Below are positions 1 through 11,874 of a DNA stretch of 63,452 nt, piece by piece. The number at the start of each line of letters is the position of its first letter. Position 1 is the stretch's first letter. Below the pieces are notes generated by a model. It was not told the origin of the DNA, did no database searches, and saw only the letters and a program-made list of their open reading frames with translations. This DNA is from Russula earlei (lineage: Eukaryota; Basidiomycota; Agaricomycetes; Russulales; Russulaceae), in the NCBI GenBank assembly GCA_025769875.1, contig JAGFNK010000311.1, positions 1 to 63,452 of the forward strand. Reading direction: 5' to 3'. Made by a program: the position numbers and the translations under genes.

Positions 1-1424
1 TAGAAAGCTTCTGACTTCTTTGAGCGTGGATGGAGTTGGCCAGTCTTTAATTCCTTTGACTTTGACAGGGTCCATGGTTATCTTTCCTTCTCCTATGATT
101 ACTCCGAGGTATTCCACCTTTTTTTGTGGAATTGACACTTTTCTGGTTTAAGGTAGAGATCGTGTTGTTTCATTTAGACAATATGTGGTTGACTTTGAGT
201 GTATGTTCCACTTCGTCATTTTGTGTGGCAATGATAATATCGTCCATATAAATTTTCAACCATCCTTGTGCCAGTTCTTCTTGAAAAATGTCGTCCATCA
301 TGGTTTGAAAGGTAGCTGGAGAGTTTGTCAGTCCGAAGAACATCACCGTTGGTTCGAATAGTCCATCGCTGGTCTTGAAGGCTGCTTTCCATTCATCTCC
401 TTCTTTGATTCGGATGTTGTTGTAGCCCCATCTGACGTCAAATTTAGTGAAGAGTTCTTTTCCTGCTAAAGCGTGAATTAATTCCGGGATTAAAGGTAGT
501 GGATATACGTTGGGTATTGTCCATTTGTTCAAATTTCTATAATCTTGTACCGGTCGGAACTTTCCATCCTTCTTTTTTATGAGGAAGAATCCACTAGCAT
601 ATGGTGAGTTGGATCTTCTTATTCGTTTGAGTCAAGATTTTGTTCAAGGAACTTTCCCTGTTCTTCTTTTCTTTTGGTGAAAGGGGGTATACTCTACAGT
701 TGATTGTTGTAGGGGCGTCTGATTTTAGGTCAATGGCGTGGTCCCATTTTCTTGGTCCAGGAAATCTTTCCGATTCTTGTTCCATAAATACTTGTCCGTA
801 TGATGATGGTATTGGAGGGGGACTATTTCTTGCCAAGTTTGCGTTTTGTCTTGCATGTGTGATTCTGCCAATGTTGTGCTATGGTGGTCTTGCGTACTTG
901 GGTTTGTAGCCACAGTTCGTCGCCCTCTTCCCATTCTGTTAACGCCTTGATCCAAGCTGGGGTTTCTTGATTTCCTGTAAGGTGTGACTTCCCCATGATG
1001 GTTCCTTGGACCAGTTTATCCTTGGGTTGTTGATTCCAAGAACGGATATCCTAGATGATATATCTTGTCCTATGTCTGTGACTAGAAATTGATGCGTGTG
1101 TCTTTGTCCCAGTAATTTCAATTCTAGTTGGACAGTTTTGGTGACCTTTCCTGAGCGGTTTAGCGTTCCGTCGATTTTAACGCTTCTTGTCGGAATTAGC
1201 TCTTAGTTTGTAGGCATAATTCCTTTGTCAATTTAGGGGATATGAAGCATTCTGTAGCTCCACTGTCTATCAGGGCTTTTTTTCGGCTTTGTTCGATCCG
1301 ATGTAAATAGTAGTCATCACTGATATTGATTTCCTTTGAGACTTGTACATGGGATCGATACCTAAGGCTCGAGCAATCGCCGTTATGCTCAAGCGTCCGA
1401 AAAATCCTGCTCTTTGTCCTCACT
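1..1424 (-). pseudogene. Gy-H pol remnant: aspartic protease and reverse transcriptase
   Basis: Decayed pol of Gy-H. The retropepsin motif ALIDSGATE lies near 1250-1276. The pre-RT tether follows at about 590-960 in shifting frames. The RT core at 170-532 shows the FTKFDVRWGYNNI block, the FGLTNSPATFQ block and the catalytic YMDD near 239-250. RT copies genomic RNA into DNA; the protease matures Gag-Pol. RNase H and integrase would lie left of the window. Frame changes near 590, 940 and 1190 and several stops make it a pseudogene. The family call is firm; exact ends are not. Confidence 0.85.
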
Positions 1425-3082
1425 GTCCCCCATCAATGCCTTGATAAAAGCCTCCCTCTCTTCTATGGACAGCGCTTTTGCTGCCTTTGCTGCTTTGGCG
1501 ACCTTGTCGACAGTGTCTTCCTTGACTATTTCTATAGTAGAGGATTCGGATGTGGTGGTGGTCGTGTCGGCGGCGCGTGCGCGAGTCACGTCGCGCTTCG
1601 GCTTTGTGGGGCAGTCACGAGCCAAATGTCCTCGAAGGGAGCAGTGGAAACACCTTCCTTCTTCTCGGTGTTTTTGTTCTCGGCTTCGGTGACTGCCTTG
1701 CGAGCGGCGCCTGCTGGTATCCATTGCATTTGGGTCGCGTGGTGGGAGTCGCGGTCGCGCGGGTGTGGTGTTGCCTTGGTTGTTCCCGCGGTTGGCCCAT
1801 GCCGAGTTGACCAGTCGTCCCCAAGGTTTGTTACTTTGAGGTTGGTTAAAGTTGCGTCCGCGTGTACTGGAATGATCGGACAAAATTGCGCGTTTGCGCA
1901 TCCAGACCCTATGATGTTTCTGTGCTGCTGCAACCCAGTCCATAAAGGAGGTGGGGTCTTCGAGATCGAGGCACGATTCGACCAAGGATCGTGGGAGTCC
2001 CCACGCGAATAGTCTCATGACCGTCGGTTCGTCGACATCGAGTCCTGCACGTCTGGCCAACAGTTGAAATTCAGATATATAGTCGTCAAGTAGGCCATCC
2101 TTCATTTCAATTCTTTGAGTCGGTCTTGGGCTTTCTCGCGTTCTGCGTAGTCGGTGAACGCGCGTCGGAATTGTTGTCGCATAGCCTCCCACGCTGTCAG
2201 CCCGAGTGGGATATTGGTCGGGTCACTTTGCACGTCTTCGAGCCACTGGTCCATGGCTTCGAGCCATCCTTCGACTTTGGGTCCTTTCATTAGTGAGAGA
2301 AAGTATGCACACTTCTTGATAGGATCCCTGGCAATCTTACTGTCGTGGTTCATAGACATAACCTATTGAACGCGACAGGAACGCATGTGTGCGCGCGCGA
2401 TCACCGTTGAAGAATTCGGGGGGAATCCCTCGAGTTTCCATAGTCGGGCGCGTGCGTTGCGGTCGCGGTCTGTGTGTGTGTCGTGGTCGTGGGGTCGGGG
2501 TCGGGGTCGGGGGTCGTATTCCGCCCTCCCATTCCGGGGAATGAGGCGCGAGTGGGGGGTTGTGCTGTCCCGGATGAAGCGGGTTGTGGTTGGACCGGGT
2601 CGGGGTCAGTGGCGGCGACGAAAACGTTCGTCGTGGTCGTTGGTTCGAGCTCCATCGGAGCGTGGGTGGTGGGGGCCGGTCCTGGCGCTGGGGCGTGGCT
2701 TGAAGTCCTCGACCTCGGGAGGGTGTTCCTGAGGCTGTCAGTGTAGTGATATTAATGCCTCGGAGAGGGCTCTGTTGGAGAGTTGAAGGCCGGTCGAGCG
2801 ACGCGCGTCGCTCCCCGTATCTCCGCGTCGTTCGATTTCGAACCAGAGGCCGTAGAGGTGGCCCAGGGCTACTTTGGCACCCATCCAGTTGGCATAATAG
2901 CCGGTCCATGGCACCACTGTCTTTCTGTATGGTGTAGATTCGACACCATCGTCGAACATGGTTATGCTGGGAACATTCTTCTCTTGATCAGGTAACAACT
3001 CAAAGGGACATTTGAGGGCAGCCAGTCCTTCAATGGTTGGGAGCTTGATACCCTTTGGTTTCCAGTCTCGAGTTGTAGTCAT
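1389..3082 (-). pseudogene. Gy-H gag remnant with CCHC knuckle
   Basis: Structural Gag protein of Gy-H. It starts at ATG 3082, about 65 nt after the primer site, and runs in three frames (3082-2740, 2909-2337, 2359-1389), so at least two frameshifts are present. The middle part is a Pro/Thr/Arg-rich linker. The C-terminal part (2192-1389) has a retrotransposon-gag helical core (about 'LLDDYISEFQLLARRAG') and one zinc knuckle, CFHCSLRGHLARDC (CX2CX4HX4C), at about 1610-1655. An acidic, lysine-rich tail ends at a stop just before the protease frame, so gag and pol lie in different frames. Confidence 0.82.
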
Positions 3083-3144
3083 CGTTGAGAGAAACAGATA
3101 TATTCGTTTATGAGCGTGCGGTTCGGGGTCAAGGGTTTCAGAGT

Positions 3145-3156
3145 TAAGCTTGTTCT
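3145..3156 (-). promoter_or_regulatory. Gy-H primer-binding site (self-priming type)
   Basis: Two bases after the inner end of the 5' LTR. The plus-strand word here, TAAGCTTGTTCT, equals the sense strand of the LTR 32 nt after the TATA box (minus-strand reading of 3436 to 3425). In RNA terms the site is therefore complementary to the predicted first 12 nt of the transcript. This is the Tf1-type self-priming arrangement; I see no tRNA 3'-end match. Confidence 0.75.
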
Positions 3157-3158
3157 AA

Positions 3159-3653
3159 TGTCACCGACTGGGGGCGGTGTCGTGACAAATCGTTTCACGC
3201 GCGAGACGTGCGCTACTGAGTCGAACGAGGACGAGAAGATTCTCATGGGATTCGGGGGATCTCAGTGACAACACAGCGAAGGCTAATTGTGTACCGCGGA
3301 GAGGAAATACAATGAATAAGTCTTCGTGCTTGAAGACTTTAGAGAGTAAGAGAGTTTCTGAGTCGAGTGCTTGATTCCCTGCAAGCCTACAGTCCCGAAG
3401 CTAGAATCCAGTGATATTCACAAGAGAACAAGCTTAGGGCTTGTTCTCTTCTACAGACAGGTTTATATAGACATTGTATCCTATATCAAATAGTAGACAC
3501 AAGGTAATGGCGAGGCGATTGGAACTGGAACACGCTGGAAAGTACTGGTACATGCGAGGCAAAACGAGTCATAGAACGCGCGGGAATCGTGAGGCTTATC
3601 CGGGTAGGCTTATCCGGTTGCCGGTCCGGTCCGAAGAGCCGGTTCTTGTGACA
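3159..3653 (-). repeat. Gy-H 5' LTR
   Basis: A 495 bp LTR in minus orientation with TG..CA ends (TGTCACAAG... to ...GTCGGTGACA). It holds a TATA box at 3462-3470 and, about 30 nt downstream, a perfect inverted repeat with 12 bp arms. Its outer end abuts Gy-A gag at 3654, and its inner end is followed by the primer site and gag. Confidence 0.85.
3422..3470 (-). promoter_or_regulatory. Gy-H LTR core promoter with start-site hairpin
   Basis: Reading the minus strand, CTATATAAA (3470-3462) is followed by a perfect hairpin: arms 3422-3433 and 3439-3450 (12 bp), loop CCTAA. The 3' arm begins the 12-nt word repeated in antisense at the primer site, which suggests transcription starts in or at the loop. 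Confidence 0.65.
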
Positions 3654-4244
3654 CAGGCAGCTCTTGTCAAATTGGAAATGAAGGATTCCCTTGATGACTA
3701 CATCTTCACCTTCGAACAACTTCTTACTAAAACAGGACGGCCAGAGATGGACGTAATTGCCATTGAGAGCTTCAAAAATGGGCTCAAAAGTGGCCTCTAC
3801 TGTGCAATCTTAAACAGGGACACCTGGCCCACTACTCTCCAAGAATGGAAGGAGGAAGCCAGGAGACAACATCAATGATTTGTCACTATCAGGGAGAAAC
3901 TCAAAGGAAAAAAGACCACACACTCCTCTTCAGAGCACAAGTCCCATCACCCTGACTGAATGCAAGTAGACGCCGCCAAGTCCAACTTTAAGAAACTCAC
4001 TGAAGAAGAAAGAAAACAATTAGCAAAAGAAGGACACTGCTTCCATTGCAGGGAGAAAGGTCACCTCAGCTGGGAATGCCCCAAAAATACGGTCTTCACC
4101 ACTTCAAAGGCCCACGTCGCTGAATCTACCCCAGAATCGTCCAAGGAAGAAGAAGCCTCCACTATGGTGGCCCGCATGAAAGCATTACCACAGGAGGATA
4201 GAGCCAAACTTTGGGATCTCATCCTCAAAGAGGATTTTCTCTAG
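3654..4244 (+). pseudogene. Gy-A gag, C-terminal part with CCHC knuckle
   Basis: The C-terminal half of Gag. It matches Gy-B gag from the junction with Gy-H at 3654 onward (motif 'DSLDDYIFTFEQLLTKTGRPE' corresponds to 'DSLDNYISTFKQLLTKTGWPE' in Gy-B). The zinc knuckle is CFHCREKGHLSWEC at about 4038-4080. A TGA at about 3878 lies where Gy-B also carries stops. Gag ends at TAG 4242-4244 with 'LKEDFL', exactly as in Gy-B, and pol continues in the -1 frame. Confidence 0.85.
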
Positions 4245-4250
4245 GCAAAG
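4228..4250 (+). promoter_or_regulatory. Gag-pol frame change (-1) in Gy-A
   Basis: The gag frame ends ...GAT TTT CTC TAG. The pol frame reads through the same bases one nucleotide back (CTA GGC AAA GGT) and leads into the protease. The same junction is at 51252-51270 in Gy-B, so it was probably present in the active ancestor. It is not a textbook X XXY YYZ heptamer. Confidence 0.5.
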
Positions 4251-6055
4251 GTACAACAGTCAGTACTAAGGCCCAAATAGATACCATTGTCCAACATAAG
4301 GAAAACTCATGAAAGTTCCCTTCATGATCACAACAAATGGAAGACTGGCCAAGCGCTCTGAGACAGCGGAGCAACGGAAAATTTCATTAGCCAAGGAATT
4401 GTGGGAAAGTTACAAATCCCACTTCAAACCCTCAGAACCCCCAGACCAATTATTAATGTGGACAGCACTAACAACCAAGGAGGAGCGCTAACCCATTATG
4501 CCCACATGGCTGTACATCATGGACCCACCACCCGACTTCTCACCTTCTATGTCACCAATTTCACCTTCTATGTCACCAATTTGGGAGAAGACAGAATGAT
4601 CCTCGGATATCCCTTCTTAAAGGCAATAAATCCCATTATCAATTGGAGTACCAGTTGTCTCAGAAACCATTTAGGGGTCCTTCTCACCCCCATATCCTGA
4701 AACGTTTTCTTGGAAGAAGCAGCCAAATGACTCCCACCCAGTCGAGGAGAACTCGACTTTAGAATCACCCTGAAACGGATGCCCCCAAGTTCCTTGACTG
4801 CTGAACCTACCCTCTGCCTCAGAATGAAAAACAAGAACTATCAAGACAGATACAAGAAGACCTAGCCAAAGGTTTCATCAAAGACGGGATCTCAGATTTG
4901 TATCCCCTGTCTTCTTTGTCCAGAAAAAAGATGGCACTGCCCCGTGAATGGTAGTAGACTACCGAAAGCTTAATAATGCCACAGTCTCTGACTACCACGC
5001 TTTACCACACATGGAAGAACAATTGCCCCGACTAAGGGGCAAAACCACCTTTAGCAAATTTGACGTCAGGGCTGGCTACAACAACATCCTAATCCACCCA
5101 GAAGACCAACACAATGGTGCCTTCAAAACTCAATTTGGCACCTTTTTCCCCATGGTAATGGGCTTTGGCTTTACCAATGCCCCAGCAGCCTTCCAATGGG
5201 CAATGAACCACACCCTGCCTGGCTTCTAAAATACCCAGAGAACACCTGCAACTATCTAGATGCATAGCAATAGCCATGGGGATAGGGGAAGAACACCTTC
5301 ACCGACAAATCACACATGAATTTCTGATCTCCTTGAAAGAGACTCTTATTTTTTAAAGGCATCCAAATGTGCCTTTGAACAAGAGGAAATTGACTTTCTG
5401 GGCTTCTGAATCAACCAAGGAACCCTCAAAATTGACCCAGTCAAGATGGACGGCCTCAAAAACTGGCCAAGACCCCCCAATAACCTGAAAACAAGTAAAC
5501 AAATCATGGGCACCCTCAATTACCAGCAACCATTTATCTGAGACTTCGCTAAAATAGCTCGCCCCATTTTCTCTACAATCAAAAAAGGAAACCCCTTCCT
5601 CTGGACCCCCGAAAAGCGACCTCAGCCCTAGAAGCCTTAATATCAGCAGTCTGCAACAACCCTGAACTACACTGCCAACCCTGACCTCCCATACGAATTG
5701 AAAAACCGACGCCTCACAATTTGCCACCGGAGCAATCTTATTTCAGAAAGATCCAAGAGTAAAGAGAAAAAATGATTAGCAATATGTCACACGCATTCAA
5801 TGAAGCAGAAAGGAAATACCCGGTTAGGATAGGGAGTTCTAGCCTGATCCTTGCATCCAACACTGGCGCTACCTATTGGTCAGAACAAAACACCCCATCA
5901 AGATTTTACTGATCATGCAACCTTGCCCACTATCAACTCCCCCATAAGATTAATTGAAGGATCACAGGTAATATTTCCACATTGGTGGATTATCATTTTG
6001 AAATTTACCACAAACCGGGAACTTCTAATCCACGCAGATGCTCTCTCATGATGAC
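4241..6055 (+). pseudogene. Gy-A pol: protease, reverse transcriptase, RNase H
   Basis: Decayed pol. The protease region (4309-4700) has lost its DSGA site through indels but keeps 'MILGYPFLKAINPIINW'. The RT block at 4948-5229 has 'FSKFDVRAGYNNILIHPEDQ' and 'FTNAPAAFQ'; the YLDD region at about 5255 is disrupted by a deletion and a stop. RNase H remnants at 5690-6050 include 'HADALS', matching 'NHTDTLS' in Gy-B. Identity to Gy-B here is visibly lower than in the integrase core. The TGA before 'MVVDYRKLN' lies where arginine is expected. Confidence 0.83.
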
Positions 6056-7600
6056 CCCAACCACAATGATGGGATCAGGGAGGATAACCAGAATGTCATG
6101 GGCACTCCCTGACAAACTCTTATTGCACCACTCCACACAGAAGATCTGTATGACACAAGTCTTTAAAAGAACAAAAAGGTCCGACTACTGGACCTACTTA
6201 TGTGGAAGAACAAACACATTTACAAGAAGAAGACGCACACTAGTCAAAGAGGGAAAATTAGTTGTCCCCTATCTAGAACCCCTCTTACAAAGAATTCTAC
6301 ACACATATCATGACAGCATCCTTGGTGGACACACGGAAATGCCCGAACCTTGTACTCAATCCAGGAGTCATTCTGGTGGGCCTAAAATGGGTTTTTCATC
6401 CAGGACTACATTTGGGGTGTGTGCCACTTGCCAAGCCAACAAATCTTCCACACACCCTACTGGCCCCCTGGTCCTACCCAATTCCCCCTGAATTCCATAA
6501 AACCATTCAAACCGTAGCCATCGACTGGATCGTTGACCTCCCCCTGTCAGAAGAAAAAAATACCATCATGACCATCACGGATCATGATTCCACCAAAGCA
6601 GCAATATCATACCTTGCCGTAAAGATATGGGAACTCTAGAAATGGCTAAATTATTTTTACAATATGCCTTCCCTTGGACCGGGGTTCCCTCAAAAATCAT
6701 TTCCGATTGCAACTCCCGCTTCACCTCTGACTTATTCAAAGAAGTCTCTAGAATTTTGGGAACCAACCAAAACCTAAGTACTGCTTACCACCCTCAAACT
6801 GATGGAAAATCAGAAAGAACTAATCAAACTCTGGAAATGTATCTCCGCATCTACACTGGAGAGAAACAAGAAGAGTGGGCACACTGGCTTCCTATAGCCC
6901 AGTACCACTTCAACGCTCACATGTCCACAACCACCACAAACCCCCTACAAGTTGCTCATCAGTTTTAACCCACAGGGACTCAGCACCCAGCTAAAGTCTA
7001 AGTTCCCAGGAATTCAAGAATGCCTTCAGGCTCTAAAAGACATGCGAGAATTGGCCCAAGAAGCAATGAAAAGGGCACAAAGCCACTGGATCAAGGAACC
7101 AAATTCAAAGGGTTCAAAGAAGGACAGAAGGTTTGGCTGGAGGGGACTAATTTGAAGACCCCCCATCAATTTCAGAAGTTCCATCTGAAACAGTTTGGGC
7201 CTTTTGTCATCACCAAGAAATCTCCCACGTTGTCTACCAACTCTGCCTTCCACTCAATGGCGTATCCATGAGTGTCTTCCATGCCTCCCTTCTATCACCC
7301 ATCACTGAAATGGCCTAACATGGTCCCTAACTTCCCCGAACCCCCCCTGACCTCCTCTTGGGAGAATATGAGGTCGAGAAGATTACTGCCCAACGTCTCC
7401 ATAGGAACCAACTCTAGTACAGAGTCTGGGTGGAAAGGGTACTCATGGCAGAAGACACCTGGGAACCCCTCTCAAACCTTAAAAATGCCCAAGATGCCAT
7501 CACTACCTTTCATCTACAATGACCCACCAAGCTCCAGACTATGTCCACCACTAACTCTGATCCCACAGAATCCCACACTCGGACGAAAGCCTAGATAATC
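6056..7600 (+). pseudogene. Gy-A integrase and chromodomain
   Basis: Integrase inserts the cDNA; the C-terminal chromodomain of chromoviruses is known to steer insertion to marked heterochromatin. The zinc-binding CATCQANKS motif is degraded near 6420-6450. The catalytic core runs from 6500 to 6968 with D in AIDWIVDLP, D in IISDCNSRF and E in DGKSERTNQTLE. The stretch of about 300 bp near 6610-6903 is identical to Gy-B by eye. The chromodomain at about 7360-7520 is broken by indels but recognisable from Gy-B (EYEVEKV..WKGYS..DTWEPLSNL). Confidence 0.82.
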
Positions 7601-9240
7601 TGGAACATCAGTTTCAAAGACTTACAATACAGCAACATACTTTACTTCCCTGAAATCAATTCCACAATAACCCCCCTTCCTATTCCGTTAATGATCCCAC
7701 TATCCCTGACCATGGGACACACCATTTTAACATAGTCGCAGGGAAACGACTCTTTTCTGGAATTTTCTACCCTGGCGACTCCGCAGATTTCAATTACTTA
7801 TGATGTGGACCCCGTTTCTCCAAATTTCATTTATCTATACAAAGAGCAGTACTCACAGATTTGGTATGGAACCATATTGTACGTTCAGCCTCCATAAATA
7901 CCCCCACTCCTTCAGAGTGGTCAGCTTGGCATCACAAACATGCACCTCTACTTACACACACTCCCATGTCATCCATCCCCTGCTCCTAACTCGTCCCCTC
8001 TACCTATCCTCACCCCTTCCCCCCACCATCAAAACAAGAACCCCCTCTCACCTGAAATTATCCAACACATCATCGACCAACACACCCTTCATTGTCCCAG
8101 ACGAGGCCGAACTCCAGGACCTCGCTGCCACCCTTAACCCACTTGCCATCCAAGAAGGAATGCCCTCGCCAACTCCAACTGAAGCCGATCCCACTCACCC
8201 TGGCCCCCCCCTGGTTTGTTTACAAACCTATACACATATTCTCCCTTTCTATATAATGTTAATGGGCAACAATGCCTATCACCATACTTACGTGTTGCTT
8301 TATACAATGACGAACCCATGCTTCTAGGAACTATGGGTCGAGGAGAACCCGCTTATGGAGAAAAGCTCATAGCTTGACCCATCATCTCTGCCCCCCACCC
8401 TGCCACCACTGCCTCTGACCTCCACCTCTTAATTGAGGACCACCCTTTCCATTTCAATGTCGCTCAGGCTCTTGAGAACCTCCACGACCCTGGCACCCTG
8501 CCAATGTCTACCACCTCCGCACCAGCTCTCTCCAATTAAAGGTTTTAGAGGGCAAGCGCGTCTCCATCCAAGGGTCCCTAAGTGTCCTTCAAGGACAGCT
8601 CACTGATTGACTCCATGAGATCCAGTCCCACATCAAAGAAACCGCTGCCATCTGTAGCTACCTTTGAGGCAAATAACACCTCCGTCTGAAGTCCGTCACC
8701 AACTCGACAACCTGATGACCGATGGGGGCCTCACTCGTAACACTGGACCATTTTACTCATTAGCGGGAAGCTATGACAGAATCGAGGAGTCAAAGGAACC
8801 ATCTGTTCCCCCTTCCCCTCCGCTACCCACTCGTCCCCCTCTCTCTTTTAACCCCACCCCTTGAATACCTCCCTCGTGTTGTCGACCAGTCCCAGAACAA
8901 TGCTCCCATGGGGTCACCCTCCCACTTCCCTCTGATGACGCTAGCACCCCCAACACCCCTCTCACCGCTGCACGTATGACCAAAGTGCAGCGTATCAACT
9001 CCAAAAGTGACAACACGTTTGCAAACACTGTAACACCAGAGGACACTGGAACAAGGACTGCAACAGACCTCACACCAACTGTAGTGGACAAGTGGATTGT
9101 ATCCTCAGGAGGACTCACCAAAGTTATAGAGGTTTCTGTCCCAGGACAACGGGAGTCCAGAGCACATGGCCAGAAGTCAAAGGTGATGAACTCTGTGAGT
9201 TGGGTCCTGAGACCAATTAGTTCAGAGAACTAAGCATGAG
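7601..9240 (+). pseudogene. Gy-A extra 3' ORF with C-terminal CCHC knuckle
   Basis: Between the chromodomain and the 3' LTR, where most chromoviruses have little, about 1.6 kb of formerly coding sequence can be aligned with Gy-B 54628-57290. Readable blocks include 'VPDEAELQDLAATLNPL' (about 8095-8145), 'HQLDNLMTDGGLTRNTGPFY' (8697-8757), and a C-terminal knuckle whose codons read CKHC..GHWNKDC at about 9020-9062; this copy keeps the last cysteine that Gy-B lost. Frameshifts break it into short ORFs. I recognise no known family; the knuckle suggests nucleic-acid binding. Confidence 0.6.
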
Positions 9241-9250
9241 GGGGGCATGA

Positions 9251-9845
9251 TGTTGTGATCTACCCTTCTTTCGGTTTGTCCCTGAAACACTTCTTATTGT
9301 TCTCTACTTTTACCCTCGTCCCCTTGGTTACCGTTTCATCCCTTGATATTGATGGCCCCTTATTGTTTCACTCATTGTGTTTTATCTATTGTTTGAGTCC
9401 CTTTTGCTACTGGTTAGTAATTATCTATTGTTCTGCATATGGTACTGTACAGCCCTGCTAGATACAGTATTTAAGTGCCTGTAGAAGCTGGGGAATGCCC
9501 CAAGCTTAGCTTTGTCTCATCTCCTGTTGCATCCCTTGCCCTGCACGCCCTCCCAAATCACAAACTTGCTTGTGCTGGCCTATACCTTGCTTGACCTAAG
9601 CACACCTCAGGGAACCCTTGTGTTTCTCTTCCTCCTCTGCTTCTCTCTCATCATCCTCCTCTTCTGTGAAACCAGAAGATTGACTCTGTCTGTGGACTGA
9701 GTCATTGTCTGACTCAGCCTTGAGACGCTAAACCCTTGATCCGGTCTCCTTGAGCCAGCCCCACTGAAACCCTTGAACCAAGTCACAGGGACTTGGCCCC
9801 CACTGAACCTTGAGCTAACGCTCTTATGGCCATGATGCTGTAACA
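9251..9845 (+). repeat. Gy-A 3' LTR
   Basis: A 595 bp LTR, TGTTGTGATC... to ...GATGCTGTAACA, preceded by a purine-rich tract (ATGAGGGGGGCATGA). It matches the Gy-B 5' LTR at 49164-49737. It contains the TATA-like GTATTTAAG near 9468 and the AAGCTTAGCTT primer word at about 9503. Confidence 0.88.
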
Positions 9846-10912
9846 GAGACAATGCAAAGGAGAGGCTGGAGGGGGGATAGGGAGAGTGCTGGTGGGTGGT
9901 TGCTTGGGTGCTGATGGCACTGCTGAACGCGATTGTGGGTGGGATGATTGGAGAGATTGGATGGCAGATGCAAGGTAGAGGAGCAAGGGGGTGTGGATGT
10001 AGAAAGGGAGAGGGAAGACAGCAGCAGGCTGGGAAATGGATGCATAGGCAGTGTGCAGATCTCTGACTAACAAAATGAGAGACTAGTAAAAGGGGAGAAA
10101 AAGCATACAGAAACATACAGTAGCAACACTGTCCGATGGCAATGAAGATGGTGGCATGGTACAGGGCTCTTTGGTGGTGCATCAGGACTCATCAGTGCAT
10201 GGTGAAGGCAGGGGCATTGAGGGCAAGGGTGTGCGGCAGTTGATTGATGTGAGGTGGCATGCTGGTGGTGGTGATGATGATGCAAGGACAAAGAGGAGAT
10301 GGCATGAAAGGAATACACACATATGTACTCTTGTAAGTGATTCATGGCCAGCCATATAGCTGTGTGGGTGAGTTGACAAAACTCACCCATAAAGTGACCA
10401 CAAGCAGAACGCACTGAACAATGGACTTGACAATGTTCATATATGGCATGTTTGACCTCAGGAGCAAGAGAATGGGCAAGGTGAAGGTGAGGTGGGTGTG
10501 AGAAGCCGATGTACAGTGTCCAAGTGATGTGTGGCAGCCAGGAAGCAACTCAAAAAAAACAAGTGTACACATATGCGCCACTGAATCACTCAGTGTTTGC
10601 ATTCACATTTGTTTGCTGCAAATCACTTACAAGAGTACATATGTGCATATTCCTTTTGTGCCATCTCCTCTTTGTCCTCACATTATCATTGTTGCTGCCA
10701 GCACGCCACCTCACCCCCATCAACTGCTGCAAGCCCTTGCCCTCAACGCCCTCACCTTCACCATGCACTAACAAGTCCTGATGCACTGCTGAAGAGCCCC
10801 ATACCATGCTGCCATCTTCATTGCCATTGGACAGTGTTGCTACTGTATGTTTCAGTATGCTTTTTCTCCCCTTTTACTAGTCTCTCATTCTGTTAGTCAG
10901 AGATCTGCACGC

Positions 10913-11874
10913 TGTCAAGACTCACTGTTGAACTATCCAGTTCAAGAGCGAGGGATAAGCTCGATGACGAGTCGATAGACGTCCAAGAGTGCGTGGGCAA
11001 GAAGTAGAATCCAGAGTAGTAACAGATACCAGAGAGGTATTGTTACTGTGAGAGTCGAGCAATCACGCAGGGAAGGGGCCAGAGTAGTCACAAGGGGACG
11101 GTCCTTAAAGGAGTATCCCAGGGTTGGAGAGTGCCGTAAACAAATGGACAGTCTGAGGACTGTCCGCTACTTTATTGAGCGCTTATATACTACAAGAGAA
11201 CTGCTAAATAGGGAACAAGTCATAACCTTGTTATCAAGCACAATAGAGTGATGAGTAAGAAGTCGGAGGACGCTTACTGAGCATGCTCGGTCATGCTCAG
11301 TAAGCTGCTGAGTAAGAAGACTCTTCTTGATGAGTAAGAGTATCCACTGTCCACGTGTTTACTACTTTTAGTGCACGTGTAAGCACCTGATTCATTTCTT
11401 GTTAGTTAGTTTAGGGCCGGTCATTTGAGGACTTGTAGTTTGGTTAGGGAATAGTGTCATCTTATAAGGCCCTTATATAGTTCTATTAGGGTCCTTAGAG
11501 TCGACCCTAATACTTCTATTAAGGTCCTTAGTATTGCCTTATAGTCGTTCTATAGTTATTAGAGTTGGTCTAATAACACGTTGTAGGGCCTTTGATACTA
11601 GGTTAGTGCCTATTGTAGAGCTCCTAGGGTCGTTCCAAAGGGTCCTTAGGAAGGCCCTAATACTGTCTTTTGTTGCTAGAAGGGTTGCCTTTAAGTGGGG
11701 CTTGCTGTATGTCGATTGTGCCGAGAATCGCTCGCGCAACAATGCGCGCGCGATATTGTGGACACCTCTACTCACCCCTTTTGCTCGTGTGAACAGGGTG
11801 ACACCATAGAGACCAGGTTTCCTCCTATAAGGAAGGGTCCTTCAAGGGCCCTCTCCGGAGAATGGTTCATGACA
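10913..11874 (-). repeat. Solo LTR, Gy-D family (copy 1)
   Basis: A 962 bp solo LTR in minus orientation (TGTCAAGACTC... to ...GGTTCATGACA), homologous to the Gy-D 3' LTR at 31123-32084. It is flanked by exact 5 bp duplications CACGC (10908-10912 and 11875-11879). Removing it restores the Z-arm sequence found uninterrupted at 45086-45110. It carries the GGACAGTC/GACTGTCC hairpin and a TATA box near 11184. Confidence 0.93.

Larger units (their letters stand above)
1..3653 (-). mobile_element. Gy-H: Ty3/gypsy retrotransposon, 5' portion
   Basis: A minus-strand Ty3/gypsy LTR retrotransposon entering from the left edge. In its own direction: 5' LTR (3653 to 3159), primer site, gag, protease, reverse transcriptase up to and beyond the YMDD motif; the rest of pol and the 3' LTR lie outside. 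The 5' LTR ends abruptly in the gag of Gy-A, so Gy-H is probably nested in Gy-A. The expected duplication would be CAGGC (3654-3658), but the matching copy is outside the window. Several frameshifts show that it is dead. It is GC-richer than its neighbours and gag is Pro/Arg/Thr rich. Confidence 0.85.
3654..9845 (+). mobile_element. Gy-A: chromodomain Ty3/gypsy element, 3' part
   Basis: A plus-strand chromovirus of the same family as Gy-B. The visible order is gag (C-terminal half), protease, RT, RNase H, integrase, chromodomain, an extra 3' ORF, purine tract, 3' LTR. Its 5' part is absent because Gy-H lies inside its gag; the remainder should be left of the window. The 3' LTR abuts the arm of Z3 at 9846, so Gy-A probably inserted in Z3 (expected duplication GAGAC at 9846-9850). 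Many small indels and stops relative to Gy-B show that it is the more decayed copy. Confidence 0.85.

Noticed and set aside
1326..2012. A plus-strand ORF of 228 codons opposite Gy-H gag.
   Set aside because: It is the antisense shadow of a gag frame with a clear zinc knuckle and Gag core.
9846..10414. A host gene with His/Ser/Pro-rich products.
   Set aside because: The sequence is an arm of Z3, repeated inverted at 10618 and in both arms of Z2.
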